NCBI GenBank assembly: GCA_013368315.1
Contig: JAACJM010000080.1
Span: forward strand, 248,001-312,000
Direction: 5' to 3'
DNA length: 64,000 nt
Source: Tetrapyrgos nigripes
Taxonomy: Eukaryota > Basidiomycota > Agaricomycetes > Agaricales > Campanellaceae
Positions 1 through 10,179 of this stretch are shown piece after piece. The translations under genes were made by a program, and so were the position numbers. The notes under the pieces were generated by a model, which was not told the origin of the DNA, searched no databases, and saw only the letters and a program-made list of their open reading frames with translations. Each line of letters begins with the position of its first letter. The first letter of the stretch is position 1.

Positions 1-530
1 TTGAGCTTGGCATAGGGAACTTCACGGAGACATTGAAGGATATCGTTTGATCCTGAGCAGTCCGTTTGGTCTACAAGATCATCGTAATCTGAACGCATCG
101 ATGAGATGAGTGTCATCGGTATCAATAGAAAACAAATACGTACACTTCTGTCCATTAGTGATATCCCCCACTGGAATTGGAGAACCAGATTCTATAAATC
201 CAGCTCGGAAAAGACTCTCAGTGTCGCCACCGTTGTTGAGCATATGCAAAGCGACGGAAATGGCTCCGGCAGATTCTCCCCAGCTATAAAGACAAGAATG
301 GGATACATCAGAATGTACGGTAGAAAGGTCAACAGGGAATGGGATACTTACATGGTAACTTTCTCCGGATCGCCCCCAAATGCACCAATATACTTCTGGA
401 TCCACCTCAGAGCCTCACGCTGATCCTGAAGACCAAGATTCCCCACACCAGCGTCCTTGACTTCCTGAGAAGCTAGGAAACCAAAGGCAGTGACACGATA
501 GTTTATCGAAACGTAGAGAGGATCTGACAA
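1..530 (-). CDS. type B carboxylesterase/lipase, 3' part (partial, 5' exons not found)
   Basis: Serine esterase of the alpha/beta-hydrolase fold, likely secreted, hydrolysing carboxylic esters. Read on the minus strand, the first visible exon (530-352) gives the block YVSINYR...GFLAS...[13 protein letters not shown]...GGDPEKVT. A 68-bp GT-AG intron (351-284) then splices to give the nucleophile motif T-I-W-G-E-S-A-G with Ser in GESAG. Exon 2 continues to [14 protein letters not shown] second intron (donor GTACGT) leads into [27 protein letters not shown], which runs off the window edge. All of this matches the family order closely. What is missing is the ~150-200 residue N-terminal part (signal peptide, oxyanion-hole GGGF): upstream of 530 the frame hits a stop within a few codons and the sequence looks like a dispersed repeat. 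The gene is therefore probably 5'-truncated, or a far upstream exon was missed. Confidence 0.75.
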
Positions 531-539
531 ACGCCTCTT

Positions 540-1140
540 CCCTCAGTAATACATAGCGAGGAAGGATCCATTGGATTTTAGCATGCAGCCTGTTACTGAG
601 GTCTATGACATGAAACATTTTACGCCCCTTGAGTAATGATAACGAGGATGGATCTTAGCAGTGAACTGTAACTGAGGTCTTTGACATTATACTTTCTGTG
701 GCAACTGCCTCGTGTGCTGAGCAACGGGGAATCCTAATTGACCCGTCAATATCTCGTCCTTGGAGTGGGTAGCGTCAAGTGATGTCTTGAGCTGTAACCT
801 GCGGCTGGGAGATAGCTCTTGGAAATGTAGCTGGAAGAGGGAGTGTTGACGAAGGAGATTCGGCCAAGGCCCAAGGGCTGCTTGACAGCGGCAAATTGTT
901 GTTAGATTTTGTATTTTGACGGTGAGCTTGGAAGCTGATACGTAGCCCCTGTTTCTGTAGTATTTAGTACGTCGTTCTGGACGTTTCCGCATCTGATTGT
1001 CCTTGCTTCCGACCGTAATCTAGCCGGACAAACCGGAATATACTCGTTCTCTTGCTGCATCTCGCTCTCGTGTGCCGGGACTGACAACGACTCAAGACGA
1101 ATATTTCAGCAATTGTGAAGGTGGACGAACCGTATTGAAG
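540..1140. other. no gene seen; degraded pieces resembling the 17.0-17.2 kb region
   Basis: No convincing exon was found on either strand. Short stretches (around 590-720 and 840-885) resemble sequence just upstream of the membrane-protein gene at 17.19 kb, including the words 'aactgtaactgaggtcttt', 'ctgcctcgtgtg' and 'tcggccaagg'. This suggests old duplication debris rather than a promoter for the esterase. Confidence 0.4.
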
Positions 1141-1585
1141 TATGAAATTCAGAGGCGAAGAGAGCGGTAGACAGAAAAGCCTCGTTAGGAGTAGATGTAG
1201 GCTGTAGCGGGCTGTATAACATCTACACCCGGCATGTTCGTAGAGGACCACGCCGTGTATTATCTATCTATGTATCTATCTCAGGTCATAGCACGCAGCC
1301 GAACTGTAAATGAGGTCTTTCATTACGTGCAGGCCATCCGCAAGCTTTCTGCACGGCTGCCTCGTGTGTTCCTTCGTTCCTTCGCCCCCTCCCCTGCCCC
1401 CCTCCATCTTACGCTTTACTCTGTAGTTATCTCGCACATTCAGTATTATGGGTATAAATACATCAATTCTGGCAGCATCATCAGCTCCTTCCTTCCTTCC
1501 CCCCAACATCGAGTCCAGCGATAAGCATCTCCACCGACTGCCTTCTTTCAGATCCAGATATTTCAGAAAGCTACGAGGCTAGTGC
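1140..1585 (+). pseudogene. duplicated 5' end of the membrane-protein gene at 17.19 kb
   Basis: This stretch aligns by eye with 17,070-17,325. Shared segments include 'gagcggtag..acagaaaagcctcgtta', 'gccgaactg..gaggtctttcatta', 'atccgcaagctttt/tctg', 'ctgcctcgtgtgtt', and 'caacatcgagtccagcgatnagca', followed by the start of the coding sequence (Met-Ser-x-Ser-Thr-x-Cys-Leu-Leu-Ser-Asp). The coding similarity stops at about 1575 ('gaaagctacgaggctag'), so only upstream sequence plus about 20 codons is present. The copy contains an extra ~90-bp insertion (1189-1281) belonging to the (TCTA)n-tailed repeat family. It cannot make the family's membrane protein. Confidence 0.6.
1189..1281 (+). repeat. 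(TCTA)n-tailed dispersed repeat, 5'-truncated copy
   Basis: Shares 'catctacaccc(a/g)gcatgtt(t/c)gta(a/g)aggaccac' and a terminal TATCTATC run with copies at 44.02-44.15 kb (+) and 60.98-61.16 kb (-). It sits inside the duplicated gene-start fragment and is absent from the paralogous site at about 17.11 kb, so it is an insertion. Confidence 0.6.
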
Positions 1586-1808
1586 TTAGGCGCGAAGACG
1601 TAAGAAGCCAGAAATCCCTATTTTCCACATATCGTTCATGTAAAGGGTTTGAACTTGTCTCTCGTCAAGACTGTTCTAATGTAGCCTAGTGTAACTTGAC
1701 AGCATAAGTAATCTTAAATAGTGAAGATGGCCAACTACAGGTTCAAGAGGTTAATAATTCTGGAGTTTTGATGTGCCAAGCGATGTGTTTAAATGCTGAT
1801 TCTTGCAA

Positions 1809-2883
1809 GGGACCATATGGCAGTAATACTGTGCAAAAAATCCAAATTTCGCAGGTGCCATTTTCAGTTATTTTTTTGCAGGTTCGGACAGTGTACAGTA
1901 TCCTGGTTTTTTGCAGGTAGCCAGATGGAGCTAAAAAAATTTCACAGGCCACCAAAGTGCACTCCAATTTTTGCAGGTTGCTTTTTGCATAAGTCAGAAG
2001 TTTTGCACAGGTCCTTGCTGGTCAATTTGTCCACAGGTCCAGGCTCGCAACTTTTTGCAGGTGGCTTGATGATGATCCTCCATTTTTTGTTGCAGGTCAG
2101 ACATGACAGTCATTTTGTACAGGTGTTGTCTTATATCTGCATTAGAACCCACCCTCCACTCCCATTTCTAGTTAATCAACTCATAAATACTGGGATACGC
2201 AAATGATATGACTCGTAAGTAACAATGGGAAAGGAAAGAATAATGTGATGGAATGAGTCTCTCAGGAAAGTATAAGAGTAAAGGGAAAGTATTGAATGAA
2301 GTCACTGTTTCAAGGCTCCTGTGATTCTCCAATTCTTTCCTCGCGTGAATTCTCATGGACATTTGAAACTGCAAGATGAGTAGGTCATGGAAGTCTAGGT
2401 TCTGAATATCTAGTACAAGGAATACATTGTGATTCATAGATGAAGACACTGGAATGAGAGCAGAACTGAGTATAAAGATCAACAGGGTCATGTATAGGGT
2501 TTTCAAGTCACCTGTATGACAAAAGCCACCGAACATCAACCTTGAATAGAACCTGTGAATATTTATGAGCCATCATGGCTGTGGAAACTATAAAATTTTG
2601 AATGGTGGAAGACTTGCACAAAAAAGTCCACTCCAAAGGAAATCAACCTGCAAAAAAAAAGCCATCATAAGGGACAGACCTGTGAAATTTACAGCAAGTG
2701 TCCAGGGCCTGTGTAAAAAGAGCTCATCACTCATTTCAAGGGAGAACCTGTGGGAAAAAAGACAGAAACTTGAGAAATCAGTCCAACCTGGAAGAAAACC
2801 AGCAAAAATGGTCAAAAATGGGTCAACCTGCGAAAAAAATGCCAATTTGGATTTTTTGCACAGTGTTACTGCCATAGGACCAC
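1809..2883. mobile_element. non-autonomous inverted-repeat element with (U-rich)TGCAGGT units
   Basis: The two ends are inverted copies. The left end reads 'gggaccatatggcagtaatactgtgcaaaaaatccaaatt' on the plus strand, and nearly the same sequence reads inward on the minus strand from 2883. Each arm is a degenerate tandem series of about 30-40 bp units ending in 'ttttttgcaggt', 'tttgcacaggt' or similar. The left arm (1,830-2,125) carries them on the plus strand, the right arm (2,600-2,850) on the minus strand. No meaningful ORF lies between the arms. A target duplication was not resolved. It is best described as a MITE or foldback element of unknown superfamily. Confidence 0.6.
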
Positions 2884-2909
2884 CCTAAGCATGTTCCATC
2901 TTTTTGCAA

Positions 2910-2985
2910 TAGCGACTCAGATGAAGATATCGAGGAGTACAATCAATGTAGCCTAATGAGTCAGGAAAAAACTTAAGAGAGAAAG
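2910..2985 (+). repeat. gene-fragment repeat, copy 1 (copy 2 at 14.45 kb)
   Basis: 'gatgaagatatcgaggagtacaatcaatgtagcct' occurs here on the plus strand and again on the minus strand at 14,450-14,525. In one frame both read (D/E)-D-I-E-E-Y-N-Q-C-S-L, followed by S-Q-E-x-x-K/T, which suggests a fragment of a dispersed gene or transposon coding sequence. Both copies are short and isolated. Confidence 0.5.
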
Positions 2986-2989
2986 AAAA

Positions 2990-4935
2990 ACAAAATTGGG
3001 AAGAACATGTTATCGACACGTCTTCTCTTGATACAACGAACTCAACCCCAGCTTGAACAAAAGATTCCAATGTCCAATCCAACGCTTCTCGACTTGATTG
3101 ATCGGTGAACATACAAGAAAAAGGAGGGATATTGGGATGAAGCGAGGAAAGCTGTCGGGTAGTGGGGAAGGAAACAAAGTGGAGACGAGATAAAGAAGAA
3201 ACACAAGTTACAACGAAAAGGATAAAGAAAACACACCTCGTATTCTGACTCCTTATATACCCATCAGACATACTCGTCAACATAAATGGATATGCTCACT
3301 GCTGGTTTGTCAGGACATTTTCAGAGTCTTTTCCTTTGATGACCTCAAGTGTCCAGTCGACTCAACGAGACGGCAAAGAGAGCCGTAATCCTGTACCTAT
3401 CCGGGATCTGTTGGGGTCTACTGAAAGAGTCCTAGTCACATTCTGGGTGGAGCTCTCAGCTCAACTTTCTCGCAAGGGAGCATACCAGTCGGCCTGCATG
3501 GATAAGTGAGCACGTCAGAGATGGACGACACATTAGAAGGTGCGACGTTGCAAACATATGTATCCAAGAAATACGTTTTTCATTGCCCAAGCTCAATTAC
3601 ATAGATGAAGGAAGTCATGCACAGTGCACACCCGACTATTAATTACCCTGCGATCACAACGTGCCCCAGTTTGCTATCATCTTGGATGAATGAAGCCGAG
3701 TGTATTACGGAGCAGCGTTCAAGATCTTCTGGAACTGTCTTGTTTCATCTGTCTTGCTGTCCAAGTCTTGATGGTGATGCCGAAGCTTCCCACTGTCCAG
3801 GACTGGCCATTAAGCATCTGCAACAATCGGAAACGAAGTACGTTGGAAGGGAGTTGAAGTGCATGTCTTGTACATGGAAGAGTGTTGTACTTCCAGCGCT
3901 GAGGGTTTGACCAATACGTACCGGTGACTGGAAGACGGACGAGAATAAAGAAGTACCTATCAGCAATCCCGTAAAGACCAGAAGAGTATATCGAACGCAC
4001 CATATGTAGACGAGACAACGCCCGCCGTGTAACCGTATCACTGGGTTGTAATGCTTCAACGCCAGAGAAAATAACACATATCAACCGGCCCGACGTCTCA
4101 AGCCATCCATCACCAGCTATAATCCGTAGGCCTTGATGAGGCTTGGGTTTTAGAGGTCCGTAACTACTCAATGAGTCAGTTGGGAGGGTGCTAGTCGAAT
4201 TTATAGGTGTAGAGGATCCAGGGAAGCGGTCCAAACTCGTCCAGAACGGCTAGGAATCGGCTGTGTTGTTGGATCGATGATGTGATGAGTGGAGGATAGA
4301 GGGAGAGGGAGAACGGATCAGATAGTGAATGAGAAATAGAGGAATGAGAAATACAACGCACCACAGGCGAGAGACTTTGAGTTGAGTTATCACCTACACC
4401 CCAAACAAGCCAACACCGAGCCAACGACCTTACGCCAACGACTGGAGACGGATCAGATCGCCCCTAGAACCAGAGATACTTCATATGTCTCACTTTTGCA
4501 GTGTTGATGAGGTGTCGCCTCATACGCGTCCAGCATTGGCTTTGGAGCTTTCGGATGCCTCGGAATCAGGTCGAGTACCCTAGAAACGAGTTCGATATAC
4601 GTAGAAATGGATTTGAGGTGTAAGGGATCGTGTTCGTTGGTCCAGTCCAGACGGTGGTAGGAGAAGTGAAGACCAAGGTGTGAGTTTGACGCGGATGGTC
4701 AAGATTGACATGGCCTATGAAGATAGCTAGATGGCGATAAAAGTACCTGGGCCAAGAAGCGAAGAGAAGCCTCAAGAGAAGAGAAGAGAAGAAGCCATGG
4801 TCGATGTCCACGTCAGAGAAGCTTTGTTTTCACATGCTTTGGTCATTCGGTCAAACGGTCCAGGCGTGTTTCTTTCGTCCTCCTCGGACTGTTGGATCTG
4901 GATTCGTGCTCTCTGGATCCTATCATCATTTTTCA
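2990..4935. other. no gene identified; weak minus-strand exon candidates
   Basis: Minus-strand open stretches with good codon-like texture exist at 3,010-3,280 (peptide with 'EALDWTLESFVQAGVEFVV') and 3,720-4,420. No family was recognised and no consistent exon chain could be built across the GT/AG candidates. The plus strand shows only short open frames. This may be a decayed or unfamiliar multi-exon gene on the minus strand, with an upstream part as far as 4,811. Confidence 0.25.
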
Positions 4936-4949
4936 AGGGCATCTGGTTT

Positions 4950-5236
4950 TAGTGAAAAGCACGGGTTGCGGGTACGGGTCTCGCGGGTACGGGTACGGGT
5001 AGTGATCTCCGGACCCGTGGCCCTTCAGGTGGCTCTAGACACCCCAATATTGCACGCAATTAACTGTAATAATGTTGAAATAGCTTAACGGTTAACTGCG
5101 TACTGATTTGAGGACCCAATTTTGCGAGGTCTTGAGTTCAAGCCCTGCTAGCAGCGTGACCCGTGGGTATTTTTGCGCACGGGTACGGGTACGGGTCGTG
5201 CCAAAAGTACCCGCGGGATACCCGTGCAGTTCACTA
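4950..5236. mobile_element. hAT-type MITE with 8-bp target duplication
   Basis: The 287-bp element begins TAGTGAAAAGCACGGG and ends CCCGTGCAGTTCACTA, giving terminal inverted repeats with only small mismatches. Inside each end lie GGGTACGGGT repeats. The flanks carry an identical 8-bp duplication, TCTGGTTT, at 4942-4949 and 5237-5244. TA(G)TG termini and an 8-bp duplication are the classic hAT signature. It sits inside the end of an AGCTTGAG-family element, so it is the younger of the two. The centre contains a tRNA-like segment. Confidence 0.85.
5074..5155 (+). other. tRNA-like segment inside the hAT MITE
   Basis: Contains an A-box-like TAGCTTAACGGTTA (5081-5094) and a B-box-like GAGTTCAAGCC (5134-5144) about 40 nt apart. 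The ends GTTG and CAGC can pair. The remaining stems are poor, so this is not a functional tRNA. A captured tRNA-derived SINE head or chance pol III-like boxes are both possible. Confidence 0.4.
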
Positions 5237-5889
5237 TCTGGTTTTTCAAGCTACTACTCAAGCTATCCGAGCTTGAGTAGCTTGAGTGTCGCTTGACTCT
5301 CCTTTTTGGGTGTGGCTGTGCTTATGCTACTGTAATCAACTTCACTACACTTTGTTTCACAACAAATTACTCACATTTGAAGGGCCATTCATCAAGGAGA
5401 TGTATTATTTACACACCACATGCCTCATTGCAAATTGGTTTAGCTTCTACAGAGTCAATTACACTTTAAAATTGCAGTCTCATTTTGTGCAAGTCTTAGC
5501 TAGATTTTTCCAACTGTGTTAGACAGCTTGCCTTGTGAATATGGTGACCCAGAGAGAACAGGCAGATCCTATGAATGAGGTTTTAGTATACAAAGGTAAT
5601 GTCAATCATTTTACAAGCCAAAAAATAGTCTAGACATATTCAAGAGGAATTAGGGCACATCAAAGGCATTTTAGGGGCATATAAAGTAGCTGGAGGAAGC
5701 TTGAGAGTAGCTTGGGGTAGTTTGAGAGTAGCTTGAAAGTAGCTTGAGTTCAGCTTGAGTATGGCTTGACTTTCCATTTTGGGTATGACTGTCCTTATTC
5801 CAGTCTAGTCAACTTCACTACACTTCATTTTATATTAAGTTACTTGCATTGAAAGGGCCATTCATTGAGCAGATGTATATTGTACACAC

Positions 5890-6361
5890 ACATATATAGT
5901 ATGGTACATATAGTCTTATACAGTAATTTACAATGCTATGTGAAGGGTGTCTGCACGGCATGTCTGCAGATTTACCAGTACCGAATCATAATATCACTGC
6001 CCTCTCCGATCCCGGCATCACACCGAAGCCTCCGTTCACTTATAGTGAACTTTCAGGAAACATAATGATGGTCTGATGGTGATACCCATACATTGTACAT
6101 GTACGGACATAGTTGAGAGCCCTACTTGCCAGCTAGGACTGCTACACGTATTATCAACTGGAACTTGGGCTCTCTGTTGAACCAAACCCAAGAAACTCTC
6201 TACTATCATTAGTAGCTGAGCTGACGCCGTGAGTCGTACATCTGATTGTACTATTAAATATTTTTTACCCCAATTCTTTCAGCCTATGTAGTTCAGTTTT
6301 CCGCGATCCGCGAGTCTTCTAAGTAAGTCTGGGTCCTGAAGCGGCCATTTGACACTCTATC
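5890..6361. other. nothing recognised
   Basis: AT-rich sequence without a supported exon, RNA or repeat boundary. It lies between the fading AGCTTGAG unit and the tandem duplication upstream of the DUF6534-like gene. Confidence 0.4.
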
Positions 6362-6930
6362 TATACCGACTATCCCGTCTTTCTATCCATTCATCACCAT
6401 CATACTTCGATTGATATTTACAGCCCACTTACAGCTGAGTTCATCTATCTTTTGCTGATACATCCCCTTACCTTATTCAGAGTTGCTCAGTTACAAGATC
6501 CATGGGTTTGTACTACAAGGTTGATGATTGTCAGGAACGGTGAACAGCCCTATGTAAGTGGACTGTAAATATCAATCAATTATGCGCAAACACGCCGATA
6601 TTTTTGTCTTTTTGGCATGAAATAGAAGATCACTCCAACTCCACTTAAAGATAGGTGATCTACAATTGTATACTGACTATCCTGTCTTTCTATCCATTCA
6701 TCACCATCATACTTCGATTGATATTTACAGCCAGTTCATCTATCTTTTGCTGATACATCACCTTGTCTTGTTCAGAGTTGCTCAGTCACAAGATCCATGA
6801 GCTTGTACTACAAGGTTGATGATCATTAGGAACGGTGAACAGCCCTATGTAAGTGGACTGTAAATATCAGTCAAGTATGCGCAAATAGAAGATCACTCCA
6901 ACTCCAAGATAGGTGATCTACAATTGTATA
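6362..6930 (+). repeat. tandem ~300-bp duplication carrying an inverted repeat, upstream of the DUF6534-like gene
   Basis: Unit 1 (6362-6668) and unit 2 (6669-6930) share 'tatcctgtctttctatccattcatcaccatcatacttcgattgatatttacag', 'caaggttgatgat', 'ggaacggtgaacagccctatgtaagtggactgtaaatatca' and 'agatcactccaactcc...gataggtgatctacaattgta'. Unit 1 also contains arms TTGATATTTACAGCCCACTTAC (6411-6432) and its near-perfect reverse complement (6554-6575), giving a 165-bp hairpin typical of a small MITE. Unit 2 has lost part of the left arm. Unit 2 ends about 75 bp before the start codon at 7004, so the duplication covers the likely promoter. Confidence 0.65.
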
Positions 6931-7003
6931 TGCAGCGGTTGCATATATATACTCTGCGCAAAAAGTCGCAACTCGGAGCATTGCCCACAACCTGTATTGC
7001 ACC

Positions 7004-8436
7004 ATGTCTGAACCTGATGGCTTCCCTTCAACTTCCATTCCACTTGGAGTAGACATTTCCAACATTTTCAATGGGTTCTTTGCTGGCATCATTCTCTCTT
7101 GCATGTAAGTCTGTCAGGAATAGGTGGTCTTATTGAAATTTTTGATAATGTATTTACGTACTGGCACAGATGCCTTGGAATAATTCTTGCGCAGGCTTGG
7201 ACCTATATCTTCAATAATCAAGATGTATGGATGCTGAGAACATTGGTAGGCCTCAGTATGTTTATGTCTTAATTGAAGACAATATTCATTGTGATACAGG
7301 TGCTATTTGTATTGTGAGCCATCCTTTCATTCTGTTTGCTGATGCTCTGTCAAACTAAGTCATTTTTTGTCTAGTCTATTGGAGCTAGAACTGACCTGCT
7401 TAAATGTGCAGGTTTTACAGCACCATCTTGTAAGCTGAATGCTTTTATTACAGACATCTTCTGCAGCTGACTATCTGTCTTTGAATAGGTAGCAAACTTT
7501 GGGAATTTGTCCTCACTCTTCCAAATCTCTATGTGAGAGATTGATTCAGCTTTCAAGGTTGTAAATTTTACTGACAGTGCTTTGTAGTGGAATGGTGGTT
7601 GGTCAGATAGTGATGATTATCAGCATATTTTGTGTCCATTGCTTTTTTATGACTCGGGTATGGTTGAGTAAGTATTATCTGTAATGGCTACACTGATAGC
7701 TTACTGATTTGCAAATTGCAAACAGTTGGAAAATTCCGTTGGATTTTGCTACCTATTGTAAGTCTAGCCTTTAGTTTCTATTACATGTGGCTATTATGTC
7801 TTGATGACGAATGTCAGGGAGGCTTGGCTACTGCTTCTTTAGGTATGTCATAAATTTTTCATCTAATTGACATGTTTGACTAACAATTGTTTTGTGAATA
7901 GTTATTGGGTTTTTTGTTGCAGCTGACGGCTTCCTGCACAAATCACTCGATGAATTGCAGGGCCCTTTCGTGAAGGTGGGTGAGCATAAATGATAATAAT
8001 GTCACAGCTGTCACTGTCTGAATGTGTCTGTTGACTTGACTGGTTTTAGTTACTAGGTGGAATTCAAACTTTTTATTTGGCAGTTGCAGATGTTCTAGTA
8101 ACATTCCAACTTTGCTATAACTTTTTCCAATTCAGGACTGGAATTAAAAGGTAAGCATTAATGAACTTACTGAAACTTGTAACAGAGAATTGAACATCAA
8201 CTTGACAACAATCCAGAACAGACAAACTCATTCAGAAACTCATTCAGGTTATCGTTACACGTGGTGTTCTTGTCACCATCGTTCAAATTTGCTTGACTGC
8301 AATGGTGTATGCTGGAAACGAAAAATTAAACATGCCATGTATTTCTATCTATCTATCTATCTTCTTACTAGTAGGCTTCTTCTTCTTATCTGGGCTACCA
8401 GTTTTTTCAAGCTCACAGTCAAGCCGCCCTGGGTAG
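7004..8436 (+). CDS. DUF6534-like multi-pass membrane protein, C-terminus replaced
   Basis: Basidiomycete-type integral membrane protein of unknown function. An 11-exon chain with GT-AG introns keeps one frame throughout: 7004-7104, 7170-7245, 7300-7313, 7375-7429, 7489-7532, 7588-7667, 7726-7757, 7818-7842, 7902-7975, 8050-8150 and 8217-8436 (273 codons plus stop). It begins MSEPDGFPS and has at least six hydrophobic segments (NGFFAGIILSCICLGIILA; LVLFVFLLEL; GQIVMIISIFCVHCFF; ASLVIGFFVAA; FYLAVADVLVTFQL; GVLVTIVQICLTAMVYAG). The order and the FRTGIKRTDKLI loop resemble the DUF6534 family; that assignment is from memory. After Met-Pro (8332-8337) the reading frame enters a TATCTATC run and then an AGCTTGAG element at 8392, stopping at 8434. 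The family's last helix and tail are therefore replaced by mobile DNA. The upstream tandem duplication may affect expression. Confidence 0.65.
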
Positions 8437-8690
8437 CTTGACTTTCTATTTTGGGTGTGGCTGTGTTTATCCCTAGTGTAATCAACTTCACTACACTTCA
8501 TTTCACAACAACTTACTCACATTGAAGGGCTCATTCATTGAGGAGATGTATATTATGCATACCACATTCTTTGTTGCACCTTGGTTTAGCCTCTGCTGAG
8601 TCAAGTACATAATTCTTTTGGAATTACAGAGATAGAATGCTCAATTTTTCCTAGATTTTCTCAACTCTGTTAGTTAGATATGATAATCTA
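8392..8690 (+). mobile_element. AGCTTGAG-family element, partial (left part)
   Basis: Starts GGGCTACCAGTTTTTTCAAGCTCACAGTCAAGC, then 'agcttgactttctattttgggtgtggctgtg', and follows the family's internal sequence as far as about 8,690, where similarity is lost. The right inverted end is not present. It abuts the last exon of the DUF6534-like gene. Confidence 0.65.
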
Positions 8691-9650
8691 GGAGAAGTGT
8701 ATTGCTGCATCGGAGAACAGTTAGAAAAGGTGTATAGATGTTCACTGCAGTACACCGGGCTGGGCCTGATCTAACCTTAGCAGCTCCTAGTACGAATGCG
8801 ACTCTGACCGGTCGTCGTCTGGGCTGGAGGTGAGGGCGCGCGCGGGACTAAACAGGTGTAGTCTTTGGATAAATGATGCCGTGTAGCAGCGGGTAGAGGG
8901 ATCCTGAGTAACAGCAGGGAAAGGAGATGTATGTAGGCAGACGTATGAAGGTGTCGTTTCGACGACAAAGGCCTGTTGACAACGCGCGAAAGGGAGGAGG
9001 GTACAGGAAAGATAGAGCATAGGAAGAAGAAGTCTGGCAGTGCACACGCGGAAACAGAGGCAAAAATCGAGCCCGTTGTTGGTGACGACGCCGACGATGA
9101 TAGCCGAAAGCACAGAGTCCCAGACTCGAGACAGCAGCGGAGGATACCAGAACGAACGAGCACACCAAGAATCAGCCGTGTAGGACAAGAATTGAGCTGG
9201 ATGCAGCTCTTTGAGTTTGGATGATGTTCCGAGATGATGGAGTCTCATGCGGGAGTTTTAGGAATTTATGAACCGGAAAAGCAGGGATTGATTTGACATA
9301 GCCACACACGGAAATGGAGTTTAAAGAACTCACCCTCATTTCATGTGGCCTCGTAATGGAGTATTACTCTGCTGGGTCATTACCTGGTCTGAAAGTTTTG
9401 AGACATTTTTGTGATGTTGACCTCCCAGAATGAGCCCTTGAGGACAGCGAGAACAGGTGGATATGAGTAAGGCTAATTACTGTGCCAGAGGTTAATATCT
9501 TCATAGTCTACAAAGGAGTTAGTGCTATCATAAAAATTGAAATTGTAAAACTACATATGTCAGCTAGTGGTAAAATGTAACAGCAGGCCTTCGGAAGATC
9601 CTGCACCAGCTTTGAGCATGCCTTAGTGTAGAGTTTGACAATGTCATATA
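8690..9650. other. no supported gene; one dispersed 65-bp repeat copy (9290-9345)
   Basis: A GC-richer block (8,760-9,250) has a 153-codon minus-strand open frame (9248-8787) with no recognisable domain and no supporting splice context. It is not called. At 9,290-9,345 the minus strand carries 'gaggccacatgaaatgagggtgagttctttaaactcc', a copy of the short repeat also found at 25.45, 37.44, 37.67 and 44.83 kb. Confidence 0.35.
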
Positions 9651-9651
9651 A

Positions 9652-10179
9652 GGGCATCTGGTTTTTTCAAGCTCACACTCAAGCTCACTCAGGCTACACT
9701 TAAGGTTCCTCCAGCTACTCTTGAGCAATCTCACAATGATGCAAAAGCTGCTTATATGTCCTGAAATGCCTTTGATATGCCAGAATTTCTCTTGAATATG
9801 TCTAAACTGTTTTCTAGCTCTGAAATCTATTGCCATTGTCTCTGAATCACAAAACCTCATTGATGAGGATCTGCCTTTTCTCTCTGGACTACCATATTCA
9901 TGAAGCAAGCTATCTAACAGTTGGGAAAATCTATGTCCATAAATTATGTACTTGACTCAGTAGAGGCTAAACCAATGTGCAGTGAACAATGTGGTATGTA
10001 TAATACACATCTGCTCAATGAAAGAACCTTTGAATGTGAGTAAAATGAAGTGTATTAACGTTCACTAGACTAGGATAAACACACCCATACCCAGAAAGGA
10101 AAGTCAAGCTCACCTCAAGCTACACTCAAGCTCATTCAAGCTCATGTGGCTTGACTGTGAGCTTGAAAAACTGGTGGCC
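9652..10179 (-). mobile_element. AGCTTGAG-family element, single unit with both ends
   Basis: The left end GGGCATCTGGTTTTTTCAAGCTCACACTCAAGCTCACTCA is mirrored by the right end TGTGAGCTTGAAAAACTGGTGGCC. Subterminal arrays of CAAGCTCA/TGAGCTTG words flank an internal sequence shared with the 15.6-kb composite, here in the opposite orientation (the 'cacagcc/ggctgtg' block reads on the minus strand near 10,080). About 528 bp, no ORF of note. An exact target duplication was not found. Confidence 0.7.

Larger units (their letters stand above)
4937..5890 (+). mobile_element. AGCTTGAG-family element, interrupted by a hAT MITE, with partial second unit
   Basis: Starts with GGGCATCTGGTTTT at 4937, is interrupted by the MITE at 4950-5236, and resumes at 5237 with TCTGGTTTTTCAAGCT followed by subterminal AGCTTGAGTAGCTTGAG words. 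The internal sequence (ggctgtgcttat...cttcactacact...ggtttag..ct.gagtca...) is shared with copies at 8.39, 9.65 and 15.61 kb. At about 5,690-5,770 a second AGCTTGAGTAG array is followed by the start of another unit that fades out near 5,890. No transposase ORF is present, so the family is non-autonomous. Confidence 0.65.

Noticed and set aside
687..992. Possible N-terminal carboxylesterase exon (LGFPVAQHT.QLPQ resembles 'LGIPFA.PP..LRF')
   Set aside because: The similar words belong to a repeated noncoding sequence also present at 1.35 and 17.18 kb; frame and spacing do not fit the esterase.
4960..5225. Telomere-like repeat (GGGTAC runs)
   Set aside because: Only a few copies, inverted at the two ends of a MITE, so they are element ends and not telomeric DNA.
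8787..9248. Overlapping minus-strand open frames of 106-153 codons
   Set aside because: Three frames are open over the same GC-rich block, with Cys/Leu/Ser-rich composition and no domain or splice context. Shadow ORFs are more likely.
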